Part shown: positions 50,611-59,668 of the stretch, in pieces | Numbering within the stretch: position 1 is the first letter of the stretch | Layout: each line of letters begins with the position of its first letter | Source: Bog-756 sp035531955 | Lineage (GTDB): Bacteria; Actinomycetota; Acidimicrobiia; Acidimicrobiales; RAAP-2 | Direction of reading: 5' to 3' | Assembly: GCA_035531955.1 (NCBI GenBank) | Contig: DATKRZ010000023.1 | Span: 8,399 to 72,398, forward strand | DNA length: 64,000 nucleotides | Translations under genes and position numbers: made by a program | The notes under the pieces: generated by a model | Databases searched by the model: none | What the model saw: only the letters and a program-made list of their open reading frames with translations | Told to the model about the DNA's origin: nothing

Positions 50611-52595
50611 GACCCGGGGGCCGGGGTCCGGCGCTCGCCGATCTCCACTTCGAGCATCTCGGTGAACTCGGTGAGCTCCACCCCCCGATCGGGCCGATCG
50701 GCCCCCCGGCGGTTGACGCCCACCGTGCCGGCATGCACGTCGTCGTCGCCCACCACCAGGACATAGGGGAGCTTCTCCAGCTTGGCCTTCCGGACCCGGG
50801 CCCCGAGGGGCTCGTCCGCTGGGTCGACCGAGACCCGGGCCCCGACGGCCCGCAGGCGCTCCGCCACCTTGTGGGCGTAGGGCTCGTGACCGTCCTTCAC
50901 CCCGAGGACCCGTACCTGCTCGGGCGAGAGCCAGGTGGGCAGGGCGCCGGCGTAGTGCTCGAGGAGGATGGCGAAGAACCGCTCGACCGATCCGAACAGG
51001 GCTCGGTGGATCATGATGGGCTGATGACGCCCGTTGTCGGCTCCGACGTACTCCATGTCGAAGCGCTGGGGCTCCTGGAAGTCGAGCTGGATGGTGGACA
51101 TCTGATGGGTCCGTCCGATGGCGTCCCGGGCCTGGACGGAGATCTTGGGGCCGTAGAAGGCGCCGCCCCCCGGGTCGAGGACCAGCTCGAGGTCCATGCC
51201 CATGGCCGCGGTACGGAGGGTCTCGGTGGCCTCGTCCCACTCGGCGAGGGCGCCGACGGCCTTCTCCTCGGGCCGGGTGGAGAGCTCGAGGAAGAAGTCC
51301 TCCAGGCCGAAGTCCCGCAACAGGGAGAGGACGAAGGCCAACGTGGTGTGCAGCTCGTCGGCCATCTGCTCGCGGGTGCAGAAGATGTGCGCATCGTCCA
51401 TGGTCATGCCCCGGACCCGGGTGAGGCCGTGGACCACGCCTGACATCTCGTTGCGGTAGACGGACCCGAATTCGAAGAGCCGGAGGGGGAGCTCGCGGTA
51501 GGAGCGCTGGTGGCTCTTGTAGATCAGGATGTGGAACGGGCAGTTCATCGGCTTGAGGTAGTACTCCTGGCCGCCGTCCAGCTCCATGGGCGGGAACATC
51601 CCCTCGGCGAACCAGTCCAGGTGGCCCGAAGTCTCGAACAGGCCGGCCTTGGTGATGTGCGGGGTGTAGACGAACTCGTAGCCGCCGGCCTCGTGGCGGA
51701 GCCGCGAGTAGTCCTCCATCACCCGACGCACGGTGCCGCCCTTCGGGTGGAAGACGGCCAGCCCCGAGCCGATCTCGTCCGGGAAGGAGAACAGGTCCAG
51801 CTCCGCGCCCAGCCGGCGGTGGTCCCTGCGCTCGGCCTCCTCCAGGCGGTGGAGGTGGGCGGCCAGGGCCTTGTCCGACTCCCAGGCCGTCCCGTAGATC
51901 CGCTGGAGCTGCTGGCGCTTCTCGTCCCCGCGCCAGTACGCCCCCGCCACCCGCATCAGGGCGAAATGGCCGAGGCGGCCGGTGGAGGCGACGTGCGGGC
52001 CCCGGCACAGGTCGGTGAAGGAGGGTGAATTCCAGTAGGTGGAAACCTGGGCTCCCCCGGCTCCGCCGGCCGGGGCGTCGACCTCCTCGTGGCCGGCCTC
52101 CACCGCCTCGATGATCTCCTTCTTGAAGGGCTGGCCGTCGAAGATCGACAGGCCCTCGTCGATGGTGTGCTCGTGGCGGATGAACGGCTGGTCCTCGGCC
52201 ATGATCTCGCGCATGACGACATCGATCCGATCGAGGTCGTCGTCGCTGAAATGGGCACCGCCCGGAAGCTCGAAGTCGTAGTAGAAGCCGTCCTCGATGA
52301 CCGGCCCGATGGCGAAGTGCGAGCCCGGCCACAGCCGGAGCACGGCCTGGGCCAGGACGTGGGCGGTGGAGTGGCGCAGCACGGCCCGGCCGGCATCCGA
52401 GTCTGCGGTGATGACGCTGACCTGGGCGCCGTCGGGCAGGGGGCTGGCCAGGTCGACCTCGATGCCGTCGAAGGTGGCGGCCACTGCGGCCCTGGCCAGC
52501 CGGGGCCCGACGGACTCCGCCAACTGGTGCGCGGTCGTGCCCGCTTCGAACTCCTTGGTCGAGCCATCGGGGAGTCGCACGGTGACGGCTGCCAT
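50607..52595 (-). CDS. thrS: Threonyl-tRNA synthetase
   Basis: A 662-residue class II synthetase with N-terminal TGS (about 1-65), the editing domain with HSTAHVLAQAV and the distant GPHVASTGR region, catalytic core and anticodon domain. Zinc ligands are in LKPMNCPFH, in the His of the motif near 380 and in IMIHRALFGSVERF. Motif 2 (YRNEMSGVVHGLTRVRGMTMDDAHIFC) is intact. It lies 69 bases after the mshC-like gene and overlaps the HIT gene by four bases. Confidence 0.96.
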   Translation of the reverse strand: MAAVTVRLPDGSTKEFEAGTTAHQLAESVGPRLARAAVAATFDGIEVDLASPLPDGAQVSVITADSDAGRAVLRHSTAHVLAQAVLRLWPGSHFAIGPVIEDGFYYDFELPGGAHFSDDDLDRIDVVMREIMAEDQPFIRHEHTIDEGLSIFDGQPFKKEIIEAVEAGHEEVDAPAGGAGGAQVSTYWNSPSFTDLCRGPHVASTGRLGHFALMRVAGAYWRGDEKRQQLQRIYGTAWESDKALAAHLHRLEEAERRDHRRLGAELDLFSFPDEIGSGLAVFHPKGGTVRRVMEDYSRLRHEAGGYEFVYTPHITKAGLFETSGHLDWFAEGMFPPMELDGGQEYYLKPMNCPFHILIYKSHQRSYRELPLRLFEFGSVYRNEMSGVVHGLTRVRGMTMDDAHIFCTREQMADELHTTLAFVLSLLRDFGLEDFFLELSTRPEEKAVGALAEWDEATETLRTAAMGMDLELVLDPGGGAFYGPKISVQARDAIGRTHQMSTIQLDFQEPQRFDMEYVGADNGRHQPIMIHRALFGSVERFFAILLEHYAGALPTWLSPEQVRVLGVKDGHEPYAHKVAERLRAVGARVSVDPADEPLGARVRKAKLEKLPYVLVVGDDDVHAGTVGVNRRGADRPDRGVELTEFTEMLEVEIGERRTPAPGS

Positions 52596-52664
52596 GGGAT
52601 TGCCTTCCTCATCTGTGTCGGGCCGGACGATCGGTTCGGGGTGGCGGGCCAGCGGGTGACCGCG

Positions 52665-53810
52665 CTACAGGGTAATGCCCAACAACTCCGCCCCCCGGAT
52701 GACGCTGCGGCCGGAGCCGGCCTCGGCATCGAGGGCGCGGAGGGCACCCGGGGTGTCGAGATCGTCGTCGAGGTACGACCGCACCAGCTCGAGGGCCGCC
52801 TCGACCGGACCGCCTCCGGGCCCGGACCGGTCCCACGGCGCCGGAGCGGCCCGCCACGCCTCCATCCGCACGGCCGCTTTGGGCATGTCCTCACCGGTCC
52901 ACTCCCAGTCGGCGCGGTAGTGGTGCCCGAGCAGGGCGGTCCTCAGCACCGCCGGCTCCCACTCCTTCAGCAACTCGCCGACGAAGACCAGGTTGCCGAG
53001 GGACTTGGACATCTTGGCGCCGTCGAGGCCCACCAGGCCGACGTGGAGCCAGTGGCGTACGAACGGCCGCCCGGTCACCGACTCCGACTGCGCGTTCTCA
53101 CACTCGTGGTGGGGGAACATCAGGTCCCGTCCCCCACCGTGGACATCGACAGTGTCACCCAGCTCGCGGAGGGCCAGTGCCGAGCATTCGATGTGCCAGC
53201 CGGGCCGGCCCGGCCCCCAGCGCGACTCCCACGAGGGCTCGTCGGGAAGCGACGGCTGCCAGAGCACGAAGTCGAGCGGGTGGCGCTTGTCCGGGTCATC
53301 GGGCTTCCCGCCGTGCTCGGCGGCCAACTCCAGCATGGTGGGCTCGTCGAAGTGGCTCACGGCACCGAACCCGGGGAAGGTGGTGACGTCGAAGTAGACG
53401 GCGCCGCCGGCCTGGTAGGCGCGCCCCGAGTCGAGCACCGCTCCGATCAGCGTGAGGATCTCGGCGATGGCCGACGTGGCCCTCGGCTCCGACCAGGCCG
53501 GGATGAGTCCGAGCGCGGCCATGTCGGAGTCGAACTGGGCGATCTCCTCGGCGGCCAGATCGAGGTAGTGGACCCCGAGCTCGCGAGCCTTGCGCAGGAT
53601 GTCGTCGTCCACGTCGGTGACGTTCCGGACGCACCGGGTCTCGTGGCCGAGGTCGCGGAGCCTCCGCTGGAGGATGTCGAAGGTCAGGTAGACCTGGGCG
53701 TGCCCGAGGTGGGCGGAGTCGTAGGGGGTGATCCCGCACGAGTAGAGGGTGACCAGCGGGCCCGGCTCGAGGGGCACCACCGCGCGAGTCGCCGTGTCGT
53801 AGAGCCTCAT
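52665..53810 (-). CDS. mshC: Cysteine:1-D-myo-inosityl glucosaminide ligase-like protein
   Basis: A 381-residue class I synthetase-like ligase. The N-terminal SCGITPYDSAHLGH carries the CGITPYD sequence that separates MshC from cysteinyl-tRNA synthetase (usually CGPTVYD), plus the HLGH version of HIGH. WHIECSAL, FPHHE and KMSKS are the other core motifs. Zinc ligands are the Cys in CGIT, the Cys in IECSA and the His pair. MshC makes the Cys-GlcN-inositol intermediate of mycothiol. FPHHECENAQSE resembles CysS more than MshC, so a CysS paralogue cannot be excluded. At 381 residues it is short for either. It lies 37 bases after npdG. Confidence 0.75.
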   Translation of the reverse strand: MRLYDTATRAVVPLEPGPLVTLYSCGITPYDSAHLGHAQVYLTFDILQRRLRDLGHETRCVRNVTDVDDDILRKARELGVHYLDLAAEEIAQFDSDMAALGLIPAWSEPRATSAIAEILTLIGAVLDSGRAYQAGGAVYFDVTTFPGFGAVSHFDEPTMLELAAEHGGKPDDPDKRHPLDFVLWQPSLPDEPSWESRWGPGRPGWHIECSALALRELGDTVDVHGGGRDLMFPHHECENAQSESVTGRPFVRHWLHVGLVGLDGAKMSKSLGNLVFVGELLKEWEPAVLRTALLGHHYRADWEWTGEDMPKAAVRMEAWRAAPAPWDRSGPGGGPVEAALELVRSYLDDDLDTPGALRALDAEAGSGRSVIRGAELLGITL

Positions 53811-53847
53811 GCCTCGTCCCTCGCCACCCTGTCGGTCACCGGCGGCT

Positions 53848-54507
53848 TCAGCCGTCCCCGTAACCGGACAGCTGCACTGCAGCGTGCACCTTGTGGCGGA
53901 TGTTGATGGTGATGAGCACGGCGGTGAAGGCTTCGATGGGCGCAGCCTGGGACAGGCTGCCGGCATCGACGCCCCGCAGCCCCTCGATGGCATCGACCAG
54001 GGCCAGCGTGGCCGCCGTCGCCTCGGGATGATCGGAGCAGACCATGACGTCGGCCACGATGGGGGCGTCCAACTTCTCCATCTCAGATGCCGGCAGGTGG
54101 TGGAACGACGCCGAGACCAGCGACCGGGGCAGGGCCGACTGGATCGAGGCGGCCACCGAGCCGCGGGCCGGGAGCAGGGCCACGAACTCACGGCCCTCCC
54201 TGACCAGGGCGTTTGCCATCGAGACCACCACCTTGCCCTCCAGTCGGGCGTCCAGGGGCATGACCGTGGGGACGGCACTGTCCCAGGGGGTGGCCACGAC
54301 GACCAGGTCGCAGGCGGCGGCCGACTCATTCGACGTCCCGGCGACGGCCAGCGGGTGGGCCGGCCAGGCCGCCACCAGGCGCTCGGCGACGTCCGCCGCC
54401 CGTTCAGCGTGGCGCGAACCGATCACCACCTCGCGGCCGGCCCGGGCCAGCCGTACCGCCAGCCCGCGTCCGGCGGGGCCGGTCCCACCCAGGATCCCGA
54501 TGCGCAT
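53848..54507 (-). CDS. npdG: NADPH-dependent coenzyme F420 reductase
   Basis: A 219-residue Rossmann enzyme moving hydride between NADPH and F420. MRIGILGGTGPAGRGLAVRLARAGREVVIGSRHAERA is the dinucleotide fold with the SR pair that fits NADP, and the family pattern VVATPWDSA, NALVREGREFVALLP and SASFHHLPA follows. The long frame upstream is antisense to other genes. ATG 54507 is the true start. It is divergent from the InhA-like gene across 66 bases and heads the series mshC-thrS-HIT. Confidence 0.9.
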   Translation of the reverse strand: MRIGILGGTGPAGRGLAVRLARAGREVVIGSRHAERAADVAERLVAAWPAHPLAVAGTSNESAAACDLVVVATPWDSAVPTVMPLDARLEGKVVVSMANALVREGREFVALLPARGSVAASIQSALPRSLVSASFHHLPASEMEKLDAPIVADVMVCSDHPEATAATLALVDAIEGLRGVDAGSLSQAAPIEAFTAVLITINIRHKVHAAVQLSGYGDG

Positions 54508-54573
54508 GGCACCTACCCTTGCACACGCGCCGAATCCGGCCCAACGCACCCCGGACGGTAACCTGAGCCGGTC

Positions 54574-55362
54574 ATGGGACTGCTCCAGGGAAAGAAGATT
54601 CTGGTCACGGGCGTGCTGACCGACGCATCGCTCGCCTTCGCGGTGGCCCGCACGGCCCAACGCGAGGGGGCCGAAGTGGTGCTCAGCGGGGCGGGCCGGG
54701 GCCTGTCGCTCACCCGGAGGACGGCCCGCAAGCTCCCCGTCGAGGCCGACGTCCTCGAGATCGACGTCACCGAACCGGACCAGCTGGCGGCGGCGGCGAC
54801 GGCGCTGGCCACCGGATGGGACCGGATGGACGGGATGCTCCACTCCATCGGCTACGCGCCGCCCGAGTGCCTGGGCGGCGACATCCTCCGGGCAAACTGG
54901 GACCAGGTCCAAATCGCCCTCCATGTGTCGGCCTACTCGCTCAAGGCCCTGGTCGAGGCCTTTCGCCCCCTGCTGGCGGCGGCCGGCGCCGACGGCGGCC
55001 CGGGGGCGTCCGTCGTCGGCCTCGACTTCGACGCCGCCGTGGCCTGGCCCGCCTACGACTGGATGGGGGTGTCCAAGGCCGCGCTCGAGTCCCTCTCGCG
55101 CTATCTGGCCCGGGACCTCGGGGCCGAGCGGATCCGGGTCAACCTGGTGGCGGCCGGGCCGGTCAAGACCATGGCCGCCAAATCCATCCCCGGGTTCACC
55201 GCCTTCGAGGACACGTGGTCCGAGCGGGCGCCCCTGGGCTGGGACGTGCTCGACGCCGACGTGGTGGCTCGGGCCTGCACCGCGCTGTTCTCCGACCTCC
55301 TGCCCATGACCACCGGGGAGATACTGCACGTCGACGGAGGCCTCCATGCCGTCGGCGGATGA
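54574..55362 (+). CDS. fabI: NADH-dependent enoyl-ACP reductase (InhA-like)
   Basis: A 262-residue SDR that reduces the enoyl intermediate in fatty acid synthesis. The N-terminus LLQGKKILVTGVLTDASLAF, HSIGYAP, HVSAYSLKAL, VVGLDFDAAVAWPAYDWMGVSKAALES (catalytic Tyr and Lys six residues apart) and LVAAGPVKTMAAK match InhA closely. The region around SERAPLGWDV also matches. No ribosome-binding site is evident; TAACCT lies nine bases before the ATG. This is the classic target of isoniazid and triclosan in relatives. Confidence 0.93.
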   Translation: MGLLQGKKILVTGVLTDASLAFAVARTAQREGAEVVLSGAGRGLSLTRRTARKLPVEADVLEIDVTEPDQLAAAATALATGWDRMDGMLHSIGYAPPECLGGDILRANWDQVQIALHVSAYSLKALVEAFRPLLAAAGADGGPGASVVGLDFDAAVAWPAYDWMGVSKAALESLSRYLARDLGAERIRVNLVAAGPVKTMAAKSIPGFTAFEDTWSERAPLGWDVLDADVVARACTALFSDLLPMTTGEILHVDGGLHAVGG

Positions 55363-55425
55363 GGGTTCCCGGCCGACGCCCACCGGGACGATGCCGACCT
55401 CGTCGGGCGGTAGGCAGGACCGGCC

Positions 55426-55872
55426 ATGACCGACACCGCCACCGCACTGGGCAATCTCATCGCCCGCTACGCCGAGCTCATCGACGAAGGCGACTTCGAC
55501 GGAGTGGCCGACCTCTTGGGTGAGGCCGCCGTCGGCCAGGGGGACAGCCCGTCGCTCCTCACCGGACGGGACGCCCTGGCGGACCTGTTCAAGTCCACCA
55601 CCCGCCGCTACCCGGACGGGACCCCGAGGACCAAGCACGTGACCACCAACCTCATCTTTGAGATCGACGAGGAGGCGGGGACGGCCGCCGCCCGCTCGTA
55701 CTGGACGGTGCTCCAAGCCGTAGACGGCCTGCCCCTCCAACCCATCCTCGCCGGCCGCTACCACGACCGGTTCGAGCGCGACGGGCCGGCCTGGCACTTC
55801 TCCGAGCGCCGGTACCTGATCGACCTGGTGGGTGACGTCAGCCGCCACATGCTGGCCAACGTCCCCTCGTAG
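55426..55872 (+). CDS. SnoaL-like/NTF2-fold protein
   Basis: A 148-residue small-domain protein: LGNLIARYAELIDEGDFDGVADLL, then YPDGTPRTKHVTTNLIFEIDEE, then RYHDRFERDGPAWHFSERRYLID. The pattern is that of a cone-shaped NTF2-like barrel used by cyclases, isomerases and dehydratases; the SnoaL-like branch often accompanies SDR genes, as here. The function is unknown. It precedes an SDR, an acyl-CoA dehydrogenase-like gene and an aldehyde dehydrogenase. Confidence 0.82.
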   Translation: MTDTATALGNLIARYAELIDEGDFDGVADLLGEAAVGQGDSPSLLTGRDALADLFKSTTRRYPDGTPRTKHVTTNLIFEIDEEAGTAAARSYWTVLQAVDGLPLQPILAGRYHDRFERDGPAWHFSERRYLIDLVGDVSRHMLANVPS

Positions 55873-55984
55873 CCTGGGAGCCCGTCCCCCAGGTCGACCA
55901 CCCCGACACTCCCCAGGGCCCGGCCTTGACCGACGAGGGGGCGAGCCCTACGTTCGCTCGGGTCCACACGGGGAAGGGGAAGCG

Positions 55985-56731
55985 ATGGGATGTCTCGAAG
56001 GTGCCGTGGCGGTGGTCACCGGGGCTGGATCGGGTATCGGCGCCGCCTGCTCCGAGCGCCTGTCCGCCGAGGGTGCGGCCGTCATCACCGTCGACGTCGC
56101 CGGCGACGTCGACCACCTCCTCGACGTACGCGACGAGCTGGCGGTCGAGGCGGCGTTCGCCTCGACAGTCCGGGACCGCGGCCGACTCGATGTGGTGGTC
56201 AATGCGGCCGGCGTGGCCGGCGGCGGCCCGGTGCACCTGCTCGACGTCGACGAGTGGGACAGGGTGGTCGACGTCAACTTGAAGGGCACCTTCATCGTGG
56301 ACAAGCACAGCGCCATCCACATGCTGGCCCGGGGCAGCGGCTCGATCATCAACATTGCCAGCATCGAGGGGCTGGAGGGGACCGAGGGCGGCAGCGCCTA
56401 CAACGCCTCCAAGGGTGGCGTGGTCCTGCTCACCAAGTCCATGGCCATCGACTACGGGCGCCGTGGCATCCGGGTCAATTGCATCTGCCCGGGAGCGGTG
56501 GACACCCCCATGCTGCGATCGATCGCCGACTCGGACGGGATGGACGTCTACCGGGAGAAGCTGCGCGAGGAGCATCTCCTCGGACGGTTCGGCCGACCGT
56601 CGGAGATCGCCGCCGCTGCCGCCTTCCTCGCCTCCGAGGACGCCTCGTTCATCACCGGCCATGCGCTGGTGGTCGACGGTGGCTTCACGGCCGGCCTGCG
56701 GGTCGGCCTGTTGGAACAGCTGGGCATGTGA
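55985..56731 (+). CDS. Short-chain dehydrogenase/reductase
   Basis: A 248-residue NAD(P)-dependent oxidoreductase. Cofactor loop VTGAGSGIGAAC (near 11-22), NAAGVAGGG, catalytic S in IINIASIEG, and YNASKGG (Tyr and Lys four apart) are intact; CICPGAVDTPMLR and the VVDGGF end follow. The Asp after the second strand (VDVAG) suggests NAD rather than NADP. ATG 55985 has GGGAAGGGGAAG upstream. The next frame's GTG overlaps its stop, though the likelier start of that gene is downstream. Confidence 0.92.
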   Translation: MGCLEGAVAVVTGAGSGIGAACSERLSAEGAAVITVDVAGDVDHLLDVRDELAVEAAFASTVRDRGRLDVVVNAAGVAGGGPVHLLDVDEWDRVVDVNLKGTFIVDKHSAIHMLARGSGSIINIASIEGLEGTEGGSAYNASKGGVVLLTKSMAIDYGRRGIRVNCICPGAVDTPMLRSIADSDGMDVYREKLREEHLLGRFGRPSEIAAAAAFLASEDASFITGHALVVDGGFTAGLRVGLLEQLGM

Positions 56732-56793
56732 GCCATGGGCCCCCCTGCCGCCGACCCCCGAACCCGCCACGGAGCCACCCGATCGGGACGGCG

Positions 56794-57960
56794 GTGACCG
56801 TCGACGGCCCGGAGGCAGCCCGGAGCCTGCGTCCGCTGGTGGCCGAGGAGGCCGCCGACTCCGAGCGCGGGCGTACCCTCAACCAGCGGATCGTCGACGC
56901 CCTGTGGTCGAGCGGCCTGATGCAATGGGCCAATCCGCTCGAGGCGGGCGGCAGCGAGCCGGGCTTCGCAGAGATGATCGAGACCTGGATGGAGCTGGCC
57001 TGGCAGGACGGCTCCCTCGGGTGGATCGGCATCGCCAACCTCCCGTCGGCCGCGGCCTGTGCGGCCTACCTTCCCGAACAGGGCTTCGAGGAGGTCTTCA
57101 CCGCGCACGACTGCCGGGTCACCGCCGGGGGCCAGTTCTTCCCCAACGGGCTGGGCGAGGCCGTCGACGACGGCTACCGGGTGTCGGGGGCGTGGAACTT
57201 CGGATCGGGGACCGGGCACTCCCAGTACGTGGCGGCAGGGTTCATCCCCACCGCCGACGGCGAGATGGTCGTCGGCGACGACGGGATCCCGCGGCTGATG
57301 GTGGCGGTCGTCCCGCACGGCGAGGTCACCTTCACCGATGGTTGGCACGTACAGGGTCTGAAGGGGACCGGGTCGTACGACTACAACGTGACCGACGTGT
57401 TCGTCCCGCAGTGCCGCACGTTCGAGCTGTTCTGCCGCACGCCCCTCCGGGGCGGGTCCCCGGCCTTCCGGATGGGGCTGATGCCGATCACCGCCGCGGG
57501 CCATGCCTCGTGGGCCCTGGGCGTGGCCAAGAGCATGGTCGACGACGTCACCGAGCTGGCCCTCACCAAGGTGCGGATGGGTGACGACGCGTCCATCGCC
57601 CACCGCACATCGTTCCAGCGCGGCCTGGCGCACCACCGGGCCATGTGGAAGGCCGCCCGCCTGCTGGTGCTGGACACCTTTGGAGAGGTGGAGCGAGCCG
57701 TGGCCTCGGGCCAGGACCTCACCCCGACCATGCGCGCCGACCTGCGGGTGGCGGCCACCTACGCCACGGAGGCGAGCCGCGACATCGTGCAGTGGGCCCA
57801 CCTGGCCGGGGGTACGTCGGCCATCCGCGAGGGCAGCCGGCTCGAGCGGGCCTTCCGGGACATGTACACCGGGACACAGCACGTCTTCATCGGGGAGAAG
57901 ACCTACACCGACGCCGCCCAAATCCACCTGGGCCTCATCGACGACCAGCTGGGGATGTGA
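56794..57960 (+). CDS. Acyl-CoA dehydrogenase-like flavoprotein (possibly flavin-dependent monooxygenase)
   Basis: A 388-residue protein of the acyl-CoA dehydrogenase fold. Residues 1-110 are the helical N-terminal domain (SLRPLVAEEAADSER; QWANPLEAGGSEPGFAE). A beta domain (about 120-215, RVSGAWNFGSGTGHSQY) and the C-terminal helices (LAHHRAMWKAARLL; WAHLAGGTSAIREGS) follow. The SGAWNFGSG pattern and the lack of an obvious catalytic Glu place it near HsaA/DszC-type monooxygenases. GTG 56794 begins the conserved domain; GTG 56728, overlapping the SDR stop, would add 22 residues. The substrate is unknown. Confidence 0.85.
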   Translation: MTVDGPEAARSLRPLVAEEAADSERGRTLNQRIVDALWSSGLMQWANPLEAGGSEPGFAEMIETWMELAWQDGSLGWIGIANLPSAAACAAYLPEQGFEEVFTAHDCRVTAGGQFFPNGLGEAVDDGYRVSGAWNFGSGTGHSQYVAAGFIPTADGEMVVGDDGIPRLMVAVVPHGEVTFTDGWHVQGLKGTGSYDYNVTDVFVPQCRTFELFCRTPLRGGSPAFRMGLMPITAAGHASWALGVAKSMVDDVTELALTKVRMGDDASIAHRTSFQRGLAHHRAMWKAARLLVLDTFGEVERAVASGQDLTPTMRADLRVAATYATEASRDIVQWAHLAGGTSAIREGSRLERAFRDMYTGTQHVFIGEKTYTDAAQIHLGLIDDQLGM

Positions 57961-57990
57961 TGCGCGGCACCGGTGGTCGGAGTGGTCGGC

Positions 57991-59424
57991 TCAGAGCTGC
58001 ATGGCCTTCACCTCGAGGAACTCCTCCAACCCGAAGGAGCCGAACTCGCGTCCGTTGCCCGACTGCTTGTAGCCGCCGAACGGCGCCATCGGATTGAACC
58101 CGCCGCCGTTGACCTCCACCTGGCCGGTCCGCAGGCGCCGGGCCACCGCCTTGGCCCGCTCCGGGTCCCCGGACCACACCCCGCCTGCCAACCCGTAGTC
58201 GGTGTCGTTGGCGATCTCGACCGCCTCGTCCTCGGAGTCGTAGGGGATGATGACCAGCACCGGGCCGAAGATCTCGTCCCGGGCGATGGCCATGTCTCGG
58301 GTCACCGAGGTGAACACGGTGGGGCGGACGAAGAAGCCCTTGTCGAGGCCGTCCGGTGCCTCTACCCCCCCGGTGAGGAGGGTGGCGCCTTCACCCACAC
58401 CCTTGTCGATGTAGTTGCGCACCCGGTCGCGCTGGACGGCCGACACCAGCGGTCCGAGACGGGTCTCGCTGTCGAAGGGATCGCCGGCGACGAAGGACTC
58501 CGCCGTCGTCCGGGCCAGGGCCTCCACCTCGTCCAGCCGGTCCCGGGGCACGAGCATCCGGGTCAGGGCGCTGCAGGTCTGACCGGAGTTGAAGTAGCAC
58601 TTGCCCACCCCGTCGGGCACGGCCTGGGCCAGGTCGGCATCACCCAGGATCACATTGGCCGACTTGCCCCCCAGCTCGAGGGCCACCCGCTTGACCGTGG
58701 CCGAGGCCACCTCGGAGACGCGCTTGCCGGCCCGGGTGGAACCGGTGAACGACACCATGTCCACGTCGGGGTGCGCGGCGATCGCCTCCCCCACCACCGG
58801 TCCGAAGCCGGTCACCAGGTTGAACACACCGGCGGGTACCCCAACCTCCTCGAAGATCTCGGCCAGGACGAACGCATTGAGCGGCGCCACCTCGCTCGGC
58901 TTGAGCACCACGGTGCAGCCCGCGGCCAATGCTGGCGCCACCTTGGCGGCAATCTGGTGCAAGGGGTAGTTCCAGGGGGTGATGGCGCCCACGACGCCGA
59001 TGGGCTCCCGCACGATGAGCGAGTTGCCGACCGTCTGTTCCCAGGTGAAGTCGGCGGTGACCTGGGCCATGGAACCGAACGACGCCATAGGCAGGCCCAC
59101 CTGCACCAGCCGGGAAAGCACCAGTGGCATCCCGACCTCGTGGGTGATCAACTCCCCCAGCGCGTCCATGCGGGCCCCGAGGGCCTCGCTGACGGCCGTG
59201 AGAAGGGCGGCCCGCTCGGCGACGGGCGTCGACGACCAGGCGGGGAAGGCGCCCCGGGCGGCGGCCACCGCCCGGTCGATGTCGTCGGTGGTCCCCTCGG
59301 GCACGTTGCCGATCACCTCTTCGGTGGTCGAATCGATCACGTCGATCGAGCCCGTCCCGGTGGACGGCACCCAGGCCCCTCCGATGTAGAGCTTGTCGCG
59401 GACAATGGTCGTCATGGATGGCAT
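57991..59424 (-). CDS. Aldehyde dehydrogenase (ALDH superfamily)
   Basis: A 477-residue NAD(P)-dependent enzyme that oxidises an aldehyde to the acid. ITPWNYPLHQIAAKVAPALAAG, catalytic Glu in LELGGKSAN, catalytic Cys in FNSGQTCSA, and DEIFGPVL with the PFGGYKQSGNGRE end are all present. ATG 59424 has AGGGAG upstream. It runs opposite to its neighbours and faces the acyl-CoA dehydrogenase-like gene with 30 bases between the stops. It is divergent from the TetR gene, so that regulator may control it. Confidence 0.93.
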   Translation of the reverse strand: MPSMTTIVRDKLYIGGAWVPSTGTGSIDVIDSTTEEVIGNVPEGTTDDIDRAVAAARGAFPAWSSTPVAERAALLTAVSEALGARMDALGELITHEVGMPLVLSRLVQVGLPMASFGSMAQVTADFTWEQTVGNSLIVREPIGVVGAITPWNYPLHQIAAKVAPALAAGCTVVLKPSEVAPLNAFVLAEIFEEVGVPAGVFNLVTGFGPVVGEAIAAHPDVDMVSFTGSTRAGKRVSEVASATVKRVALELGGKSANVILGDADLAQAVPDGVGKCYFNSGQTCSALTRMLVPRDRLDEVEALARTTAESFVAGDPFDSETRLGPLVSAVQRDRVRNYIDKGVGEGATLLTGGVEAPDGLDKGFFVRPTVFTSVTRDMAIARDEIFGPVLVIIPYDSEDEAVEIANDTDYGLAGGVWSGDPERAKAVARRLRTGQVEVNGGGFNPMAPFGGYKQSGNGREFGSFGLEEFLEVKAMQL

Positions 59425-59563
59425 TGGTGCTCCCTTGGATACTGGCGTGCGTGCTGGCGAGGCGGGAATCCCACTCTATGCCCGGGCCGCGAACCGATGC
59501 GGGCCTCGGGCGAACCACCGGGCCGCCCCGGTGGACGGCCGACGGGGCCCGACGCGTGTCGCA

Positions 59564-59600
59564 CCGGAGCCGATATTGCGTAACGCTTCCGATATAAGTA
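59564..59600. promoter_or_regulatory. AT-rich divergent control region of ALDH and TetR genes
   Basis: A short AT-rich block within GC-rich DNA. It holds two direct copies of CCGATAT (59570-59576, 59589-59595) around a nine-base palindrome GCGTAACGC (59578-59586), and TATAAG at 59593-59598. It is the best candidate for the TetR operator and for one or both promoters, but no complete -35/-10 pair is clear. Confidence 0.35.
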
Positions 59601-59608
59601 CATTGGCC

Positions 59609-59653
59609 GCAACCAGTCCCACCGCAACCAGTCCCACCGCAGCCAGCACCACC
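59609..59653. repeat. 15-bp tandem repeat, three units
   Basis: Two exact copies of gcaaccagtcccacc are followed by one with three changes (gcagccagcaccacc). They lie between the AT-rich block and the tetR start, so in the leader or in an extended N-terminus. Confidence 0.85.
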
Positions 59654-59668
59654 GCCCAACGGGGGAAC

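Noticed and set aside
50611..52332. Long frame joining the HIT protein to thrS in another frame
   Set aside because: The portion above 50610 is out of frame within thrS; GTGA coupling explains the HIT start.
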